A stretch of 64,000 nucleotides of DNA from Hoeflea sp. (lineage in GTDB: Bacteria > Pseudomonadota > Alphaproteobacteria > Rhizobiales > Rhizobiaceae), in contig NZ_NVXQ01000024.1 of NCBI RefSeq assembly GCF_002733955.1, positions 1 through 64,000 on the forward strand. Direction: 5' to 3'. The notes beneath the pieces were generated by a model. The model saw only the letters and a program-made list of their open reading frames with translations, did not search any database and was not told where the DNA came from. The position numbers and the translations under genes are program-made. Shown piece after piece: positions 8,184 to 16,743 of this stretch; position 1 is the stretch's first letter, and each line of letters opens with the position of its first letter.

Positions 8184-9215
8184 ATGGCCATTTCGGCACC
8201 GCGCATGATCGCGCTTCTCGCCTCAGTTGCGGCCTTTGCCGCTGTTGCAGCACCGGCCCAGGCCGATGACGTCGTCAACATCTACTCGTCGCGTCACTAC
8301 GACACCGACGAGCGGCTCTACAGCGACTTCACCGAAGCCACCGGCATCGAGATCAACCTGATCGAAGGCAAGGAAGACGAGCTGATCGAACGGATGAAGG
8401 CCGAAGGCGCCAACAGCCCGGCCGACGTGTTCATCACCGCCGATGCCGGCCGTCTGTGGCGCGCCGAACAGGCTGGCCTGTTCCAGGCCGTGGACTCCGA
8501 GGTTCTCGATGAACGGGTGCCCGAAAGCCTGCGTCATCCGGAAGGCCACTGGTTCGGCATTTCCAAGCGTGCCCGCGTGATCTTCTACGACAAGGACAAG
8601 GTCAGCGAGCCGCCGCAGACCTATGCCGCGCTGGCGGATCCGAAATACAAGGGCCTGCTGTGCGCCCGTTCGAGCTCCAACATCTACATGCTGTCGCTGC
8701 TCGGTGCCTATATCGCCCATAATGGCGAGGAAGCCGCGAAGACCTGGGCCCAGGGCCTGAAGGACAACCTGGCGCGCGACCCGCAGGGCGGTGATACCGA
8801 CCAGCTGCGCGGCATCGTCTCGGGTGAGTGCGGCATTGCCATTGCCAACACCTATTACTTCGCCCGCGGCGTTGCCGGCGAGGTCAAGGGTCTCACCGAT
8901 GGCATCGACAAAATCGGCATCGTGTTCCCGGATCAGGACGGCAATGGCGCGCATGTGAATATTTCCGGCGCCGGCCTGGCCGCGCATGCACCCAACCGCG
9001 ATAACGCGGTCAAGCTGCTCGAGTACTTCACCTCGGATTCCGCGCAGTCCTACTTCGCCAATGGCAACAATGAGTATCCGGTGGTGCCGTCGGTTGCAGC
9101 CTCCTCCGTGGTCGAGGGACTGGGCAGCTTCAAGGCGGACACGCTCAACCTCAACGAGCTTGGCAAGAACCAGGCCCGGGCGCAGGATATCTACAACGAG
9201 GTTGGCTACAAGTAA
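8184..9215 (+). CDS. Fe(3+) ABC transporter substrate-binding protein
   Basis: A 343-residue periplasmic protein of the FbpA/FutA class that captures ferric iron for an ABC importer. A Sec signal peptide ends at Ala-Gln-Ala near residue 27; the mature protein starts VVNIYSSRHYDTDERLYSDF, typical of the family, and has the paired tyrosines (NTYYF) that bind iron near the middle. ATG 8184 has GGGAGG 6-7 bases upstream. It is a single-gene transcript: promoter with iron box before, strong terminator after. A matching permease is encoded 12 kb away at 20865-22535; no ATPase gene is seen in the window. Confidence 0.92.
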   Translation: MAISAPRMIALLASVAAFAAVAAPAQADDVVNIYSSRHYDTDERLYSDFTEATGIEINLIEGKEDELIERMKAEGANSPADVFITADAGRLWRAEQAGLFQAVDSEVLDERVPESLRHPEGHWFGISKRARVIFYDKDKVSEPPQTYAALADPKYKGLLCARSSSNIYMLSLLGAYIAHNGEEAAKTWAQGLKDNLARDPQGGDTDQLRGIVSGECGIAIANTYYFARGVAGEVKGLTDGIDKIGIVFPDQDGNGAHVNISGAGLAAHAPNRDNAVKLLEYFTSDSAQSYFANGNNEYPVVPSVAASSVVEGLGSFKADTLNLNELGKNQARAQDIYNEVGYK

Positions 9216-9276
9216 GCCAACTCACTAAGCCATACCGCCGGGGGATAAATGACCTCTCCCCCGGTCTATGAAAAGG

Positions 9277-9310
9277 CCCGGACATTTGGCGTCCGGGTCT
9301 TTTTCGTTTT
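9277..9310 (+). terminator. rho-independent terminator
   Basis: Stem CCCGGAC / GTCCGGG with a 7-base loop, followed by TCTTTTTCGTTTT. It ends the iron-binding protein transcript. Confidence 0.85.
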
Positions 9311-9375
9311 GGGGGCTGCTTGAATCCATGAGAACGGGCGCGACCGGGACAGGGGTGACTTCGCGGCTCTGCGGC

Positions 9376-9840
9376 TCAGAGCTTGCCTGACGAAACCGGA
9401 TCCGAAGCATTGGTGATGGCCTTGCGGGCGAGTTGCATGAAGCTGGCCCGCTCGGCCTGATCCAGGCCTGGCAGGATTTCCTCCTGCAAGGCTCTCACCA
9501 GAGGCAGGATTTCGGTGAAAACCTCCAGACCCTGTGCGGTGAGCCGCACCTCGCGCGCCCGGCGGTCCTGGCTGGAGACGGTGCGGCTGACATAGCCTTT
9601 TTGCTCAAGCCGGTCGATGACGCCGCCGATCGTCGCCCTGTCATAGGCGATACTGGAAGCGACCCCTGCCTGGTCGATCCCCGGATAGGTGGCAATGGCA
9701 TCCATCGCAGCGAATTGCACCGGTGTCAGGTCAAGGCCTGTCTGCTGCATGTGCCGGGAAAACACGTTGGTTGAAATCTGGTTCAGCCGCCGGATCAGGT
9801 GCCCCGGCATATCGTGCGCTTTCATTCCCACATCATCCAT
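9376..9840 (-). CDS. MarR family transcriptional regulator
   Basis: A 154-residue winged-helix regulator of the MarR family. The DNA-binding core is recognisable: LTPVQFAAMDAI, then the recognition region around IAYDRATIGGVIDRLEQKGY and the wing SSQDRRAREVRLT. Start ATG 9840 is chosen over a longer open frame because GAGGGG lies 5 bases before it and the family N-terminus fits. It is transcribed away from the flavin monooxygenase at 9990 and most likely controls it together with itself, with a phenolic compound as inducer. The spacer contains two palindromes. Confidence 0.87.
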   Translation of the reverse strand: MDDVGMKAHDMPGHLIRRLNQISTNVFSRHMQQTGLDLTPVQFAAMDAIATYPGIDQAGVASSIAYDRATIGGVIDRLEQKGYVSRTVSSQDRRAREVRLTAQGLEVFTEILPLVRALQEEILPGLDQAERASFMQLARKAITNASDPVSSGKL

Positions 9841-9895
9841 CTCGGCCCCTCTGCCTTCAGACCCCGTCGACAGAGATAGCTCCCCGATAATGGTT

Positions 9896-9939
9896 TGTAT
9901 ACATATTATTCTTGACGGATAATGATAAGTATAGATACT
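9896..9939. promoter_or_regulatory. divergent promoter with two palindromes
   Basis: TGTATACA (9896-9903) and AGTAT-AG-ATACT (9928-9939) are perfect palindromes in the spacer between the MarR gene and the monooxygenase gene. TTGACG (9912-9917) followed by GATACT after 16 bases makes a reasonable promoter for the monooxygenase, so the second palindrome covers its -10. Either may be a MarR operator. Confidence 0.4.
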
Positions 9940-9989
9940 AATTTCAATTCGGGAGGCTATCATTGGCCAGATAGGGTGGAGAAGCGGCG

Positions 9990-11909
9990 ATGCAGTTTTA
10001 CTTGGATGGGTTCCGGCCGGGCGATCCGGACATCAAGGACGCGGCGCCGGGCAGGCGTCAGACCGGGGCATGCCGGCCGCTGCCGGAAACAGTCGATGTG
10101 CTGATTGCCGGTTGCGGACCGGCGGGTCTGTGTCTGGCCGCGCAGCTTGCGCAATTTTCCGATATCGAAACGATGATCGTCGAGCCAAAGTCGGGACCGA
10201 TCGAAAAGGGGCAGGCCGACGGCGTCAACACGCGCTCGATGGAGATGTTCCAGGCCTTCGGGTTCGGCGAAACGGTCAAGCGTGAAAGCTACTGGGTCAA
10301 CCAGACGGCTTTCTGGATGCCGGACCCGGACAATCCGTCCCACATCAAGCGGATCGGGCGCGAGCAGGATGTCGCCGATGATTCCTCGGAGATGCCGCAC
10401 ACGCTGATGAACCAGGCGCGGGTGCACGAGCTGTTTCTCAAGGTGATGAAGAATTCGCCCTCGCGGCTGGAGCCGGACTATTTGTGGGCTGTGCAGGATC
10501 TGGTCATTGACCGGCAAGCCGATGATCACCCGGTGACGGTGACGCTTGTGAACACCGACGTGAATGCCGGCGAGACCGCGACCGTGCGGGCCAATTACGT
10601 GGTCGGGTGCGACGGCGCCCGCTCGACCGTGCGCAATGCCATCGGTGGCGAGTTGCATGGCGATGCAGCGCATCAGGCCTGGGGCGTGATGGATATTCTC
10701 GCCAACACCGATTTTCCCGATATCCGGCAGAAATGTCTCATCGCCTCGGCGAAGGAGGGCAATCTGCTGGTTCTGCCGCGCGAGGGAGGCTATCTGCTGC
10801 GGATGTATGTGGAGCTGGACAAGCTCAACCCGGATGAACGTGTCGCGACCCGCAATCTGCGCAGCGACGATATCATCGGGGCGGCGAACCGGATCCTCAG
10901 ACCCTACACGGTGGATGTGAAGGAGGTGGTGTGGTGGTCAATCTATGAAATCGGACACCGGCTGAGCGACCGGTTTGATGATGTTCCAGAGCATGAGGCC
11001 GCCAGCCGCACTCCGCGGGTCTTCACCGCAGGCGACGCCTGCCACACGCACAGCCCCAAGGCCGGGCAGGGGATGAACGTGTCGATGGGCGATACCTTCA
11101 ATCTGGGCTGGAAACTGGCACATGTTCTCAAGCAGCGGTCGGACCCCAGCCTGTTGCACAGCTATTCGGCCGAACGATGGGTGGAAGCCAAGCGGTTGAT
11201 CGATACGGATCACGAGTGGGCCCGTGTCATGTCGGCGCCGGTCGGTGAGTCCGAGCTTGACGGCGCCGGCATGCCCCGCTTCCAGAAGCAGTTCATCGAG
11301 AATCTCGAATTCACCGGCGGACTTTCGGTCCATTACGACCCTTCTGCGCTGGTCGGCCCGGCCACCCACCAGTCACTTGCCAGCGGGCAGGTGATCGGCC
11401 GCCGGTTTCATTCAGCGCCAGTGGTGCGGGTTTCGGATGCGATGCAGATGCAGCTTGGCCATGTCGCCGAAGCCGATGGGCGCTGGCGGCTTTACGCATT
11501 TGCCGACAGGGCCGCCTCGGGCTCCAGGCTTCACAGATTGGCCGACTGGCTGGAAGCCGATCCGGCCTCTCCGGTGGTGCGCTACACCCGCAAGGGCGAG
11601 GACAACGATGCCGTGATCGATGTGCGCGGCATCTTCCAGCAAACCTTTGACCAGTTGGCTTACGAGGAAATGCCGTCGCTGCTCAAACCGATCAAGGGCA
11701 AGCTCGGCTTGCAGGACCATGAGAAAGTGTTCTGCGTCGACCACAAGGGCAAAGGCGACATTTTCGACATGCGCGGGATCGACCGTGACAGAGGCTGCAT
11801 GATCGTCGTGCGTCCGGATCAGTATATCGCCCATGTGCTGCCGCTGGACGGTTTCGACGAACTCGCCCGGTTCTTCGAAGGGGTGTTCTTGCCTGTGAGC
11901 GCGCTGTAG
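9990..11909 (+). CDS. FAD-dependent phenol/3-hydroxybenzoate-type monooxygenase
   Basis: A 639-residue flavoprotein hydroxylase acting on a phenolic ring with NAD(P)H and oxygen. All group A flavin hydroxylase marks are present: FAD loop IAGCGPAGLCLAAQL near residue 40, the DG motif VGCDGARSTVR and the GD motif FTAGDACHTHSPKAGQGMN. The last ~170 residues form the thioredoxin-like C-terminal domain found in phenol 2-monooxygenase and MobA (3-hydroxybenzoate 4-monooxygenase); the length fits these. The exact substrate is unknown. GGAG lies 8 bases before the ATG. Control by the divergent MarR protein is likely. No ring-cleavage gene is adjacent. Confidence 0.88.
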   Translation: MQFYLDGFRPGDPDIKDAAPGRRQTGACRPLPETVDVLIAGCGPAGLCLAAQLAQFSDIETMIVEPKSGPIEKGQADGVNTRSMEMFQAFGFGETVKRESYWVNQTAFWMPDPDNPSHIKRIGREQDVADDSSEMPHTLMNQARVHELFLKVMKNSPSRLEPDYLWAVQDLVIDRQADDHPVTVTLVNTDVNAGETATVRANYVVGCDGARSTVRNAIGGELHGDAAHQAWGVMDILANTDFPDIRQKCLIASAKEGNLLVLPREGGYLLRMYVELDKLNPDERVATRNLRSDDIIGAANRILRPYTVDVKEVVWWSIYEIGHRLSDRFDDVPEHEAASRTPRVFTAGDACHTHSPKAGQGMNVSMGDTFNLGWKLAHVLKQRSDPSLLHSYSAERWVEAKRLIDTDHEWARVMSAPVGESELDGAGMPRFQKQFIENLEFTGGLSVHYDPSALVGPATHQSLASGQVIGRRFHSAPVVRVSDAMQMQLGHVAEADGRWRLYAFADRAASGSRLHRLADWLEADPASPVVRYTRKGEDNDAVIDVRGIFQQTFDQLAYEEMPSLLKPIKGKLGLQDHEKVFCVDHKGKGDIFDMRGIDRDRGCMIVVRPDQYIAHVLPLDGFDELARFFEGVFLPVSAL

Positions 11910-12169
11910 GCCCGAAGGCGTAACATTTGTGTCGGGGTGCGCGGTGAAAGGTCCGGGGCGGCGACTTCCTCCGCCCGGTCTCCCAAATTGTCTCTTCAGA
12001 CGCTGGTGGTGTTCGGGCGGAGTACGCGAATCGGGCCGGTGGCGCATCACGTGGTGCGGCTTGAGAAGCAGCCGGGCGTGACACCGCTGAACCGGTCCAC
12101 GAGGCCGTTCGTGGGCTACTGAACCAACCTCAATCCTCAATCGGGCCGATGTCTTGTTGGAGCCCGGGC
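11910..12169. other. intergenic stretch, nothing recognised
   Basis: Between the monooxygenase and the promoter of the nitroreductase-like gene. Apparent open frames on both strands have no ribosome site and look like by-products of high GC content. No clear terminator is seen. Confidence 0.4.
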
Positions 12170-12213
12170 TTGACATATGGTTTAGCGCTGAACTAAATAG
12201 TTTATTGCTAAAC
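12170..12213 (+). promoter_or_regulatory. promoter and operator of nitroreductase-marR operon
   Basis: TTGACA (12170-12175) with CTAAAT (12193-12198) 17 bases later forms a promoter. It is overlaid by two inverted repeats: GTTTAGC ... GCTAAAC (12180-12186 and 12207-12213) and AACTA-AA-TAGTT (12191-12202). The palindrome across the -10 is a good candidate for autorepression by the MarR protein encoded downstream. Confidence 0.5.
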
Positions 12214-12229
12214 GAATATGGAGCTTGAT

Positions 12230-13390
12230 ATGACCAGCAGACGTAAATTCATAACAATCCTTGGTGGCGGCATCATTGTTGCCGCAGGCGGAGTTGGAAC
12301 CTGGGCCGCAACGCGGGATCCGGCCAGGGCGCGCGAGCCCTGGGAGGCAGCGAAAATGTTGGAGGCTGGCACAAGTGGCGATCCGCGGATCTTTGCGCTG
12401 TCGCATGCGATCCTCGCGCCCAATCCGCACAACCGCCAGCCCTGGATCGCGGAGCTTTCAACGCCGGGCGAAATCACGCTCTATTTCGACACCACGCGGC
12501 GGCTGCCGGAGACCGATCCCTTTGACCGCCAGCTGACGATCGGGCTTGGCTGTTTTGTCGAGCTGCTGGTGATGGCGGCTGCTGAAACCGGTCATCGTGC
12601 CGATGTCAGCCTGTTTCCGGACGGCGCGCCGCAGCCGCTGCTGGATGAGCGGCCGGTGGCGCGTATCCGCCTGGTGGCCGACGAGACCACGCCCCGCGAT
12701 CCGCTGTTTGCCCAGGTCTTTTTGCGTCACACCAACCGGGAAGCCTATGACACGGCCCGCCCGGTCTCGGCCCAGACGCTTGACGGCATCGCCGCTTCGG
12801 TGCGTAGCGCGCGGATGGATCATGCCACCGGCGCTGAAGAGGTTGCCGCGCTGAGGACGCTGACCTGGGACGCGATGGAGATCGAGCTGCGTACCTACCG
12901 GACGATGAAGGAAAGCGTCGACCTGATGCGCATCGGCAAGGCCGAGATCGAGGCCTATCCCGACGGAATCGGCCTTGGCGGCCCGCTGAACGAAGGGCTG
13001 GAGCTGCTCGGCCTTATGGACAGACAGGCCATGCTCGACCCGGACTCGATGGTGTTCAGGGAAGGAATGAAGGCGCAGAAGGTCCAGTTCGACACGGCGA
13101 TGGGATTTCTGTGGCTCGCGACACCGGGCAATGCCAGGGCGGACCAGATTGCGGCAGGCCGTGATTATGTGCGCATGCATCTCGCCGTCACCGAAGCCGG
13201 GCTTTCGCTGCAGCCCTTCAGCCAGGCCTTGCAGGAATATGAAGAGATGGCCGGGACGTATGCAGACATGCGTTCGGCGCTGGGGATTGGCGAGAATGAG
13301 ACGCTGCAAATGCTGGTGCGTCTGGGCTATGGTCCCGAGATCAAGGCATCGCCGCGCTGGCCGCTGGAGACCCGGATAAGGACTGCATGA
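12230..13390 (+). CDS. Tat-exported nitroreductase-like (Acg family) protein
   Basis: A 386-residue protein starting with a twin-arginine signal (SRRKFITILGGG) and a hydrophobic stretch, so it is probably moved folded, with cofactor, to the periplasm or held in the membrane by the leader. The body resembles the Acg/TM-nitroreductase family, a degenerate double nitroreductase fold: LSHAILAPNPHNRQPW near residue 55 and FLRHTNREAYD in the middle are typical. FMN binding is uncertain in this family. ATG 12230 is preferred over 12218 because GGAG lies 6 bases before it. The stop overlaps the MarR start (ATGA), so the two are translationally coupled. Confidence 0.78.
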   Translation: MTSRRKFITILGGGIIVAAGGVGTWAATRDPARAREPWEAAKMLEAGTSGDPRIFALSHAILAPNPHNRQPWIAELSTPGEITLYFDTTRRLPETDPFDRQLTIGLGCFVELLVMAAAETGHRADVSLFPDGAPQPLLDERPVARIRLVADETTPRDPLFAQVFLRHTNREAYDTARPVSAQTLDGIAASVRSARMDHATGAEEVAALRTLTWDAMEIELRTYRTMKESVDLMRIGKAEIEAYPDGIGLGGPLNEGLELLGLMDRQAMLDPDSMVFREGMKAQKVQFDTAMGFLWLATPGNARADQIAAGRDYVRMHLAVTEAGLSLQPFSQALQEYEEMAGTYADMRSALGIGENETLQMLVRLGYGPEIKASPRWPLETRIRTA

Positions 13391-13839
13391 GCACAGACAG
13401 GAAAAGCATGGAAGCCGCTTTCGGCTTCTTCAACGAGATCGGCATCATCGCGCAGCTCTCCGGCATGGCGCTTGAAAAGGCGATGCCGGAAGGCATGACG
13501 ATGGCGCAGTTCTCGGTGCTCAACCATCTCAGCCGGGTGGGGGACGGCTGGCCGCCGCAGCGCATTGCCCGCGCCATGCAGGTGACCAAGGGCGCGATGA
13601 CCGGCACGCTGAAACATCTCGAGAGCAAGGGGCTGGTGGTGATCGTTCCCGACGAGAGTGACGGCCGCGCCAAGCGGGTGACGATCAGCCCGGAAGGCCG
13701 GGCGATGCGCGACACCTGCATCGGCGCGGTCGCACCGCTGATGCAGGACATGATGCAGGAATTTCCCGAGGGTGAAATCGGCAAGACCGTGCCGGTGCTG
13801 GCTGCGGTGCGGGCCTGGCTCGACGCGCGGCGCAGTTGA
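13387..13839 (+). CDS. MarR family transcriptional regulator
   Basis: A 150-residue winged-helix protein: MTMAQFSVLNHL, recognition helix region IARAMQVTKGAMTGTLKHLE and wing DESDGRAKRVTISPEG. It overlaps the preceding gene by 4 bases (ATGA). It likely controls its own operon through the palindromes over the promoter at 12170-12213. Inducer unknown; a redox or nitroaromatic signal would fit the neighbour. Confidence 0.87.
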   Translation: MSTDRKSMEAAFGFFNEIGIIAQLSGMALEKAMPEGMTMAQFSVLNHLSRVGDGWPPQRIARAMQVTKGAMTGTLKHLESKGLVVIVPDESDGRAKRVTISPEGRAMRDTCIGAVAPLMQDMMQEFPEGEIGKTVPVLAAVRAWLDARRS

Positions 13840-13878
13840 GACCCGGCGATCCCGGGGCGGGTGTCCGGTCCGGTCAGG

Positions 13879-14355
13879 TCACGCGCCGGGTTCGTCGGCA
13901 AACGGCAGCGGGATCGAGAAGCCGGTCTTGACCCGGTCCATGACCACGCTGGTGCGGAACTTCATGATGTTTTCCTCGGCGAAGAAATAGCGGCGGGTAA
14001 AGGCCTCGTAATCGGCCATGTCGCTGGCCGAGAGGATCAGCAGAAAATCGCTGGCGCCGGTGATGTAGTAGCACTGCATCACCTCGGGCGCGGTCTTCAT
14101 GGTTTCGCGAAACCGGTCGAGATCGGCGGGACGCTCCGATGTGAGCGCCACTTCGACGATCAGCATCAGGCCGCGGCCAAGCTTGCCCGGGTTGAGCACC
14201 GCGATATCGGCATCGACATAGCCCTCAGTGCGCAGCTTCGCGAGCCGCTTGCGGCAGCTGTCGGGTGACAGGTGCACCAGCTTCGACAGCGCCTCGGCGG
14301 TGAGGCGGTTGTTGCTCTGGATGGCGTCGAGAATGGCGGCGTCGAATTTGTCCAT
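13879..14355 (-). CDS. Lrp/AsnC family transcriptional regulator
   Basis: A 158-residue regulator. The N-terminal winged helix (MDKFDAAILDAIQSNNRL, then LSPDSCRKRLAKLRTEGYV) is followed by the RAM/AsnC ligand domain with GASDFLLILSASDMADYEAF. Start ATG 14355 matches the usual N-terminus of the family; the open frame runs further upstream without a convincing start. It diverges from a PLP-lyase, M24 and EutA-like operon. Ectoine-type catabolic clusters carry an AsnC regulator (DoeX/AsnC) in a similar place, so it probably senses an amino-acid-like substrate or product of that pathway. Confidence 0.87.
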   Translation of the reverse strand: MDKFDAAILDAIQSNNRLTAEALSKLVHLSPDSCRKRLAKLRTEGYVDADIAVLNPGKLGRGLMLIVEVALTSERPADLDRFRETMKTAPEVMQCYYITGASDFLLILSASDMADYEAFTRRYFFAEENIMKFRTSVVMDRVKTGFSIPLPFADEPGA

Positions 14356-14528
14356 GCTTGATACTTGCCGGAAATCCGGCGCGGAGCCAAGGGTTGGCGG
14401 CGGCAAGGTCCGGAAATCGGAGCAGCGGGCCCGAACTGTTCTGAAAACCGGACCGCGCAGGGTCGTAAAATCCGGGAACGCGATCCGCTTTGCCGCTATC
14501 CTGATCTCAACACAGAGGGAGGCGAGGC

Positions 14529-15584
14529 ATGATCACAGCACTGGCAAACCGGTTCCGGGGCAGGGGCCTGCCGGATCTTCAACCGATGCCGGGGGCGGAT
14601 GCGAAGGCCGTTGGCGCGCTGTTGGCGCAATGCCCGGCACATGCGCCGACGCCGCTGAGGGATTGCCCGGAGCTGGCTGCCGGGGCTGGTGTCGCCAGAT
14701 TGTCGATCAAGGATGAACGCGGGCGGATGGGGCTTGGCAGCTTCAAGGCGCTGGGCGCTGCCTATGCGATTGCGCGCGAGGCGGCGGCTGCCGGCGGCGA
14801 TCTGCGTCAGGCATTGAAGGGCCGGACCTATGTCACCGCCAGTGCCGGCAATCACGGCATGTCAGTGGCGGCCGGCGCGCGGATCTTTGGCGCGGCGGCG
14901 GTGGTCTATCTGTCGCACGCCGTGCCGGAAGGCTTTGCCCGGCGGCTGGAAGAAAAGGGCGCGCAGGTGGTGCGGGCGGGGGCTGATTACGAGGCCAGCA
15001 TGCAGGCGGCGCTGGCGGCATCAGAAGCCAATGGCTGGACGCTGCTGTCGGATAGCTCCTGGCCCGGCTATGTGGAACTGCCGTTCCGGGTGATGGAGGG
15101 CTACCGGCAGATGGCGACCGAGATCGTTGCGCAGATGAAAGATGGTGCGGACGGGGTGCCGAGCCATGTGCTGCTGCAGGCAGGCGTCGGCGGGCTTGCA
15201 GCCGCGATTGCCGCGGAGCTGCGGCTCTGCTGGGGTGATGCGCCGCAGATGATCGTGGTCGAACCCGAAGTGGCCCCAGCGCTGATCGAGAGTGTTCGCG
15301 CGGGGCGGGTGGTTGACACGCAAGGGCCGGATTCGGCGATGGGGCGGCTTGATTGCAAGACGCCTTCGATGCTGGCACTTGCCGATCTCGCCCGCGACGC
15401 CGATCTGTTCGTCACCATCAGCGAGGCGGAGGCGGCAACGGGGGCTGCGGCGGTGGCGGATGCGGGGCTTGCATCCACGCCCTCGGGGGCTGCCGGCGTG
15501 GCGGCGCTGCTGGCCGGGATCGACGGGATCGGGCCGCAGGCGCATGTGCTGTGCATCTTGAGTGAAGGCCCGGAAGATGCCTGA
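14529..15584 (+). CDS. PLP-dependent ammonia-lyase, diaminopropionate ammonia-lyase-like
   Basis: A 351-residue fold-type II PLP enzyme, nearest in pattern to 2,3-diaminopropionate ammonia-lyase (DpaL/YgeX) and related to threonine dehydratases such as EutB. The PLP lysine is Lys73 in GLGSFKALGAAY; the substrate loop is TASAGNHGMSVAAG; SDSSWPGYVELPFRVMEGY is typical of DpaL; the phosphate-binding loop is QAGVGGLAAA. It is shorter than E. coli DpaL (about 400). GGGAGG precedes the ATG. It is the first gene of an operon with an M24 hydrolase and a EutA-like protein. The likely chemistry is elimination of ammonia (or water) from an amino acid to give a 2-oxo acid. Confidence 0.75.
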   Translation: MITALANRFRGRGLPDLQPMPGADAKAVGALLAQCPAHAPTPLRDCPELAAGAGVARLSIKDERGRMGLGSFKALGAAYAIAREAAAAGGDLRQALKGRTYVTASAGNHGMSVAAGARIFGAAAVVYLSHAVPEGFARRLEEKGAQVVRAGADYEASMQAALAASEANGWTLLSDSSWPGYVELPFRVMEGYRQMATEIVAQMKDGADGVPSHVLLQAGVGGLAAAIAAELRLCWGDAPQMIVVEPEVAPALIESVRAGRVVDTQGPDSAMGRLDCKTPSMLALADLARDADLFVTISEAEAATGAAAVADAGLASTPSGAAGVAALLAGIDGIGPQAHVLCILSEGPEDA

Positions 15585-16743
15585 GACATCGCTGATCTTT
15601 CCGGCTGACGAATACCGGTGCCGCACCCTGGCCTTGCAGCGCGAGATGGCGCGCGGCGAGATCGACGCGCTGCTGCTGACCACGCCGGCGGATGTATTCT
15701 ACACCACCGGATTTCTGACCCGGTTCTGGGAAAGCCCGGCGCGGCCCTGGTTCGTGGTGGTGCCCGCCGCGGGCGATCCGGTGGCGGTGATCCCGGCCAT
15801 CGGCGCGGAGTTGATGCGGCGGTGCTGGATTTCGGACATCCGCACATGGAACGCGCCCGATCCCGTCGATGATGGTGTCAGCCTGCTGGCCGAGACGCTC
15901 TCAGGCCTGGTGCCGGCTTCGGGCCGGATCGGCATTCCGATGGGGCTCGAAACGCATCTGCGCATGCCGGTGGCGGATTTTCTGCGGCTGCAGAGCCTGA
16001 TCGCGCCGCGCCGGATTGTCGATGGCACGGATGCGGTCTACCGGGTGCGCGAAATCAAGTCGGAGGCCGAGATCGCCAAGATCCGCGCCAGCTGCGCGGT
16101 GGCCGACGCCGCCTTTGCCCGGGTGCCGGAGTTTGCGCGGCTGGGCGCGCCGCTCAGCGAAGTGTTTCGCGACTTCCAGGTGGCGCTGCTGCAGGAGGGG
16201 GCGGACTGGGTCAGCTATGTCGCGGGCGGGGCCGGTCCCGGCGGCTATGGCGATGTGATTTCGCCCGCCGATGAGCGGCCGTTGCAGTTGGGCGATGTGC
16301 TGATGCTCGACACGGGGGCGGTGCGTGAGGGCTATTTCTGCGATTTCGACCGGAATTTTGCCATCGGGCGGGCTGCGGACGATGTGCGCCGGGCCCATGC
16401 GAGCCTCTATGCCGCCACCGATGCGGCACTGGCCGACCTGCGGCCGGGCATGCTGGCGCGGGATCTGCACCGGATTCTGGCTCAGGCGCTGGAACGACAA
16501 GGCGCGGTTGTCGGCGGCGGCAGGCTGGGTCACGGGCTGGGGCTGACGCTGACGGAATGGCCGTCGGTCACCCCGCTCGATACGACTGAATTGCGCGAGG
16601 GCATGGTGCTGACGCTGGAACCGGGTGTGGAGATCGCGGCCGGCCGGATCCTGGTGCATGAGGAAAACATCGTGCTGCGCGCCAACGGCCCGGAGCTGCT
16701 GTCGCGCCGCGCGCCGGCCGAACTGCCGGAGATTTCGGGATGA
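15577..16743 (+). CDS. M24 family metallopeptidase / ectoine hydrolase-like
   Basis: A 388-residue pita-bread-fold hydrolase (creatinase N-terminal domain then M24 catalytic domain). All five metal ligands of the peptidases are present: Asp245 (LMLDTGA), Asp256 (FCDFDRNF), His319 (GRLGHGLGL), Glu348 (LTLEPGVE) and Glu362 (LVHEENIV). A working two-metal amidase or Xaa-Pro-type peptidase is therefore likely. Start ATG 15577 overlaps the previous stop by 8 bases; a GTG five codons earlier is possible. M24 enzymes EutD/DoeA open the ectoine ring in similar gene sets; here the substrate could be a related cyclic or acylated amino acid. Confidence 0.8.
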   Translation: MPETSLIFPADEYRCRTLALQREMARGEIDALLLTTPADVFYTTGFLTRFWESPARPWFVVVPAAGDPVAVIPAIGAELMRRCWISDIRTWNAPDPVDDGVSLLAETLSGLVPASGRIGIPMGLETHLRMPVADFLRLQSLIAPRRIVDGTDAVYRVREIKSEAEIAKIRASCAVADAAFARVPEFARLGAPLSEVFRDFQVALLQEGADWVSYVAGGAGPGGYGDVISPADERPLQLGDVLMLDTGAVREGYFCDFDRNFAIGRAADDVRRAHASLYAATDAALADLRPGMLARDLHRILAQALERQGAVVGGGRLGHGLGLTLTEWPSVTPLDTTELREGMVLTLEPGVEIAAGRILVHEENIVLRANGPELLSRRAPAELPEISG

